64,000 bases of DNA from Ananas comosus (lineage: Eukaryota > Streptophyta > Magnoliopsida > Poales > Bromeliaceae). The stretch's first letter is position 1. The number at the start of each line of letters is the position of its first letter. Shown one piece after another: positions 61,396 to 64,000 of this stretch. The notes below the pieces were generated by a model, which made no database searches, was not told the origin of the DNA, and worked only from the letters and a program-made list of their open reading frames with translations. A program made the position numbers and the translations under genes. The stretch covers positions 13,247,278-13,311,277 of the forward strand of contig NC_033623.1 in NCBI RefSeq assembly GCF_001540865.1, written 5' to 3'.

Positions 61396-62400
61396 ATGGC
61401 GTCCCTCACCGCAGCCGCTCCCATTAACGGCGAGCGTCGTCTCCTCTCTCCCTTCCGCTCCGCCGCCCTCAAAGCCCCGTCTCATCCTCCCCCGGCCCTT
61501 CGCATCGCCGCCGCCCCTCCCCGCAAAATGAGGCTCCACAGGGTTTCTAGGGTTAGGGCTTCCTCCATTTCCGACGCCCCGAGCCCCCTCCTCCGCACCC
61601 TCCGCTCCGCCGCCTCCGGCGCCGTCGTCCTCGCCGCCCTTCTCTCCGCCAAGCTCTCCCCGTCGCCGGCGAGGGCCGAGCCCTCCGCGCCGCCGCCGGC
61701 GACGGAGGAGAGGTTAGAAGCCTCCGGCGAGGTCGAAGCCCCGAAGACGGATTCCGAGCCGTCCCCTCTCTCCCAGCTTCTCGACTCCAACCCCGACGCC
61801 GTCCGCTCCGTCCTCTACAAGACGCTCGAGGACGGCGACGACGCCGAGGCCCTCTCCCTCCTCCGCCGCCTGATCGGCGCCCGGCCCTCGGAGCCCGAGT
61901 GGAAGCTCCTGGCGGCGCGGCTCCTCTGCGAGGTGGGGGACGCCGCCGAGGCCCGCCGCCTCCTGGAGGAGGTCCTCGCCGCCGACCCCCTCTCCTTCGA
62001 GGCCCTCTTCGAGAACGCCGTCCTCATGGACCGGTGCGGCGAGGGCGTCGCGGCGCTCGAGCGCCTGGAGCGCGCGCTCGATCTCGCGCGCGCCGAGCAC
62101 AAGGAGAGGGCCGCGCGCGACGTGCGGCTGATCATCGCGCAGATGCAGTTCCTGCAGAAGAAGGTGGACGAGGCCCTGACGAGCTACGAGGAGCTCGCGC
62201 GAGAGGACCCCAAGGACTACCGGCCCTACTTCTGCCAGGGGGTCATATACAGCTTGTTGGATCGGAACACGGAGGCGAGAGACAAGTTCTCCAAGTACCA
62301 CGAGCTCTCCCCCAGGAACTTGGACGTCGATGCCTACCTACAATTACAAACGCCGCTCTCCAGGATCAAGCTCTTCGGGACCGACGATTCAAACGCATAA
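61396..62400 (+). CDS. Chloroplast TPR protein resembling SLOW GREEN 1, 334 residues
   Basis: An intronless frame with a strong start context (GCCATGGCG). Residues 1 to about 60 are rich in Ala, Ser, Pro and Arg and poor in acidic residues, as in a plastid transit peptide. A hydrophobic Ala-rich stretch (GAVVLAALLSAKL) ending in SPARAEPSA follows, perhaps a second cleavage or membrane signal. The rest forms TPR-type helix pairs: WKLLAARLLCEVGDAAEARR, ADPLSFEALFENAVLMDRCG, VRLIIAQMQFLQKKVDEAL and YRPYFCQGVIYSLLDRNTEA. The order and wording recall Arabidopsis SLOW GREEN 1, needed for early chloroplast development; the assignment is from memory. Coding GC is very high, typical of one class of commelinid genes. 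Confidence 0.85.
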   Translation: MASLTAAAPINGERRLLSPFRSAALKAPSHPPPALRIAAAPPRKMRLHRVSRVRASSISDAPSPLLRTLRSAASGAVVLAALLSAKLSPSPARAEPSAPPPATEERLEASGEVEAPKTDSEPSPLSQLLDSNPDAVRSVLYKTLEDGDDAEALSLLRRLIGARPSEPEWKLLAARLLCEVGDAAEARRLLEEVLAADPLSFEALFENAVLMDRCGEGVAALERLERALDLARAEHKERAARDVRLIIAQMQFLQKKVDEALTSYEELAREDPKDYRPYFCQGVIYSLLDRNTEARDKFSKYHELSPRNLDVDAYLQLQTPLSRIKLFGTDDSNA

Positions 62401-62403
62401 TCT

Positions 62404-62429
62404 CGCGGCGGCGGCGGCGGCGGCGGCGG
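62404..62429 (+). repeat. (CGG)n repeat directly after the TPR stop codon
   Basis: About eight GGC units in a row start four bases after the stop codon, in the presumed 3' UTR. Confidence 0.9.
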
Positions 62430-63085
62430 AATGGAATAAACGGCGAGAGGTTGGTTTGCCTCTCAAACTGATGCCTTTTTTTCTGTTTTTTCTCCGGCGA
62501 AATTTTGGTAGTGTGAGTATACTCCAGTGGATAATACTCTGGAAAGGCCTAAACAGCAAGTTTTCTAGTATCAGTATCGTTTCTTGGTTCTTGCACTGAG
62601 AAGGAAGTTTCTTCCATTGCGTCGAATTCAACTTTTGACGCTAACTTCTCTTGCATTTCACAAGAGCTAGCTGTAGTGATAGGTGTTTTCCATGCATTTA
62701 TCCTCTTCGGGTGATCAAGAAGTTTGAAGCGGCTTTTGATACCACAAGAGCTGTCGCCCGCCTCCCAGACATTGCTCGCTCGATTCGAAAGCATAACGAC
62801 AGGTCACGTTGTTTAAGAAATTCTCTCTTTTTTTTTAACACAATATGTTTGACATAACTACAATATCACAGACAAATATTAATATCCGGAAAGTTTTATA
62901 ATAATGTCCTGATCATTGAATTAGAGAGTGTGTTTTCATTGTCTAAACTTTGTGGGGTTCGATGCCGTCCCGGAGATTGACTCATACTTTCAGAAACAAA
63001 GGAATACCAGCTGTTTACCATTTTAAGAATAAGATAATAAAATTTACCTTGCTAATCCCCCTGCATCTCAAGTTAGCAAAAGATA
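62430..63085. other. 3' flank of the TPR gene, no gene recognised
   Basis: Presumed 3' UTR, then intergenic sequence without a supported feature. Confidence 0.5.
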
Positions 63086-63088
63086 TAT

Positions 63089-63307
63089 GGGTCCAGCTAT
63101 GGTGCTTGCACCAAGCACTTGGTGCTTGTAAGTTTTTTACCGTTAGATCTACTCCTCGGATCATTTTCAACTATTAGATTATACTATTCAACCAACCACT
63201 CGCTCAATCCTAGGGGACCCACATCATTCTAATCGCATATTTCTTAATCCAATGGCTAAATATCTACAAGCACCAATAACCTGGTACTTCTAAAAGCATA
63301 GGAGCTC

Positions 63308-63310
<3 letters not shown>
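63089..63310. mobile_element. Foldback element K next to (TA)n
   Basis: Left GCACCAAGCACTTGGTGCTT and right AAGCACCAATAACCTGGTAC form the inverted ends. The interior CTATTAGATTATACTATTCA and GACCCACATCATTCTAATCG is the family core also seen at 5880-5940 and 7340-7410. (TA)n(GA)n follows at 63311-63397. Confidence 0.7.

Positions 63311-63397
<87 letters not shown>
63311..63397. repeat. Compound microsatellite (TA)n(GA)n
   Basis: TA to about 63348, then GA to 63397, between two foldback elements. Confidence 0.95.
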
Positions 63398-63400
<3 letters not shown>

Positions 63401-64000
63401 GGCTACTATATTCTTATGAGTATTGGGCCCTTCGTACGCATAAGTTATTTTCGATGATAGGGTTTCCGAATCGACGATCCACTCCGTTAAATATGATCTA
63501 AAGTATTTGAAACTTCTAAAAAATAAATTTTGTAATTCTTGAAAATCATAATAAAGTCCATCAAACGGGCATAAAATGAACGGTCAAAATCGAACGACAT
63601 CCTAAAAATAGATGATCGGATCCTTCAATTTAAGATCGGAGTTATTGATATTTTTCTAGGTAGTGAATAGAATTTTCTATCAAAAATTCAATCTATTCCA
63701 ATTCTTTTACACCGTTAAACTAGCAAGTATTCCACACCGACCGTTAAAAATTGTCAATTTTGTGAGTTTTTTATTGTAAAGTAAATGATATCGAAAAATT
63801 CTAAAATTTGATTTCTAGAAGTTTTAAATGCTCTAGATAACGTTTAACGGTATATATCGTCGATTCGGAAGTTCTATTATCGAAAATAACTTATAAGTAC
63901 AAGGGCGATCATACTCATAAGTTATTTTTGATGATAGAGCTTCCGAATCGACGATACACACTGTTAAACGTTATCTAGAGCATTCAAAATGTCTAGAAAT
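63398..64000. mobile_element. Foldback element L, with a second copy that runs off the window
   Basis: Starts TAGGGCTACTATATTCTTAT. The arm GATAGGGTTTCCGAATCGAC returns inverted as GTCGATTCGGAAGTTCTATT near 63870. From about 63915 the left-arm sequence starts again (CATAAGTTATTTTTGATGAT) and continues to the window end, so a second, possibly nested copy is cut by the boundary. Confidence 0.65.

Noticed and set aside
61714..62301. Long minus-strand frame of 195 codons, and another plus-strand frame at 61899-62471
   Set aside because: Both lie across the GC-rich TPR gene. High GC lowers stop frequency in all frames. The plus-strand TPR frame has family-like helices, the others are Arg/Gly/Pro-rich.

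Overview
This window is plant nuclear DNA. The evidence is split genes with GT-AG introns, plant-only gene families (ARF, HIPP, TOM1/THH1, a plastid TPR protein), a miR167 site, tRNA-derived SINEs, foldback elements and dense microsatellites. GC-rich 5' coding exons in AT-rich flanks suggest a commelinid monocot. The repeat families look to me like pineapple (Ananas comosus), but that is an impression and not proven.

Layout. 1-23.5 kb holds no intact gene that I can support. It contains a decayed LINE tail, large foldback elements (2.3-3.9 kb, 8.4-8.9 kb), a nest of (TA)n-associated foldback elements (5.3-7.7 kb), SINE copies and long microsatellites. 23.5-28.2 kb: a five-exon minus-strand gene for a 1118-residue plant protein of unknown function. 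29.8-30.0 kb: a 66-residue small protein gene. 31.9-32.5 kb (minus) and 37.2-37.9 kb (plus): two HMA-domain genes, one without the metal-binding CxxC, the other a CaaX-ended HIPP. 40.2-44.2 kb: an 11-exon TOM1/THH1-type seven-helix membrane protein gene with an in-frame TAG at codon 26. 49.8-56.4 kb: a 14-exon auxin response factor of the ARF6/ARF8 type with a miR167 site and upstream ORFs. 61.4-62.4 kb: an intronless chloroplast TPR protein resembling SLOW GREEN 1. The last kilobase is again foldback elements.

The genes do not form a pathway; this is an ordinary euchromatic neighbourhood with independent genes. The strongest non-genic signal is an assembly one. Of six single-base N positions, four (18704, 34491, 45680, 51757) separate two nearly identical copies of 0.3-1.9 kb, with the second copy starting on the very next base; a fifth (12064) separates a 17/16-nt repeat in the same way. 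These look like two haplotypes joined end to end, not true tandem duplications. I found no new multi-gene system. The most interesting biology is the nonsense codon in the TOM1-type gene, a four-fold repeated motif in the uncharacterised protein, young SINE insertions with clear target duplications, and the foldback family that sits in (TA)n tracts.
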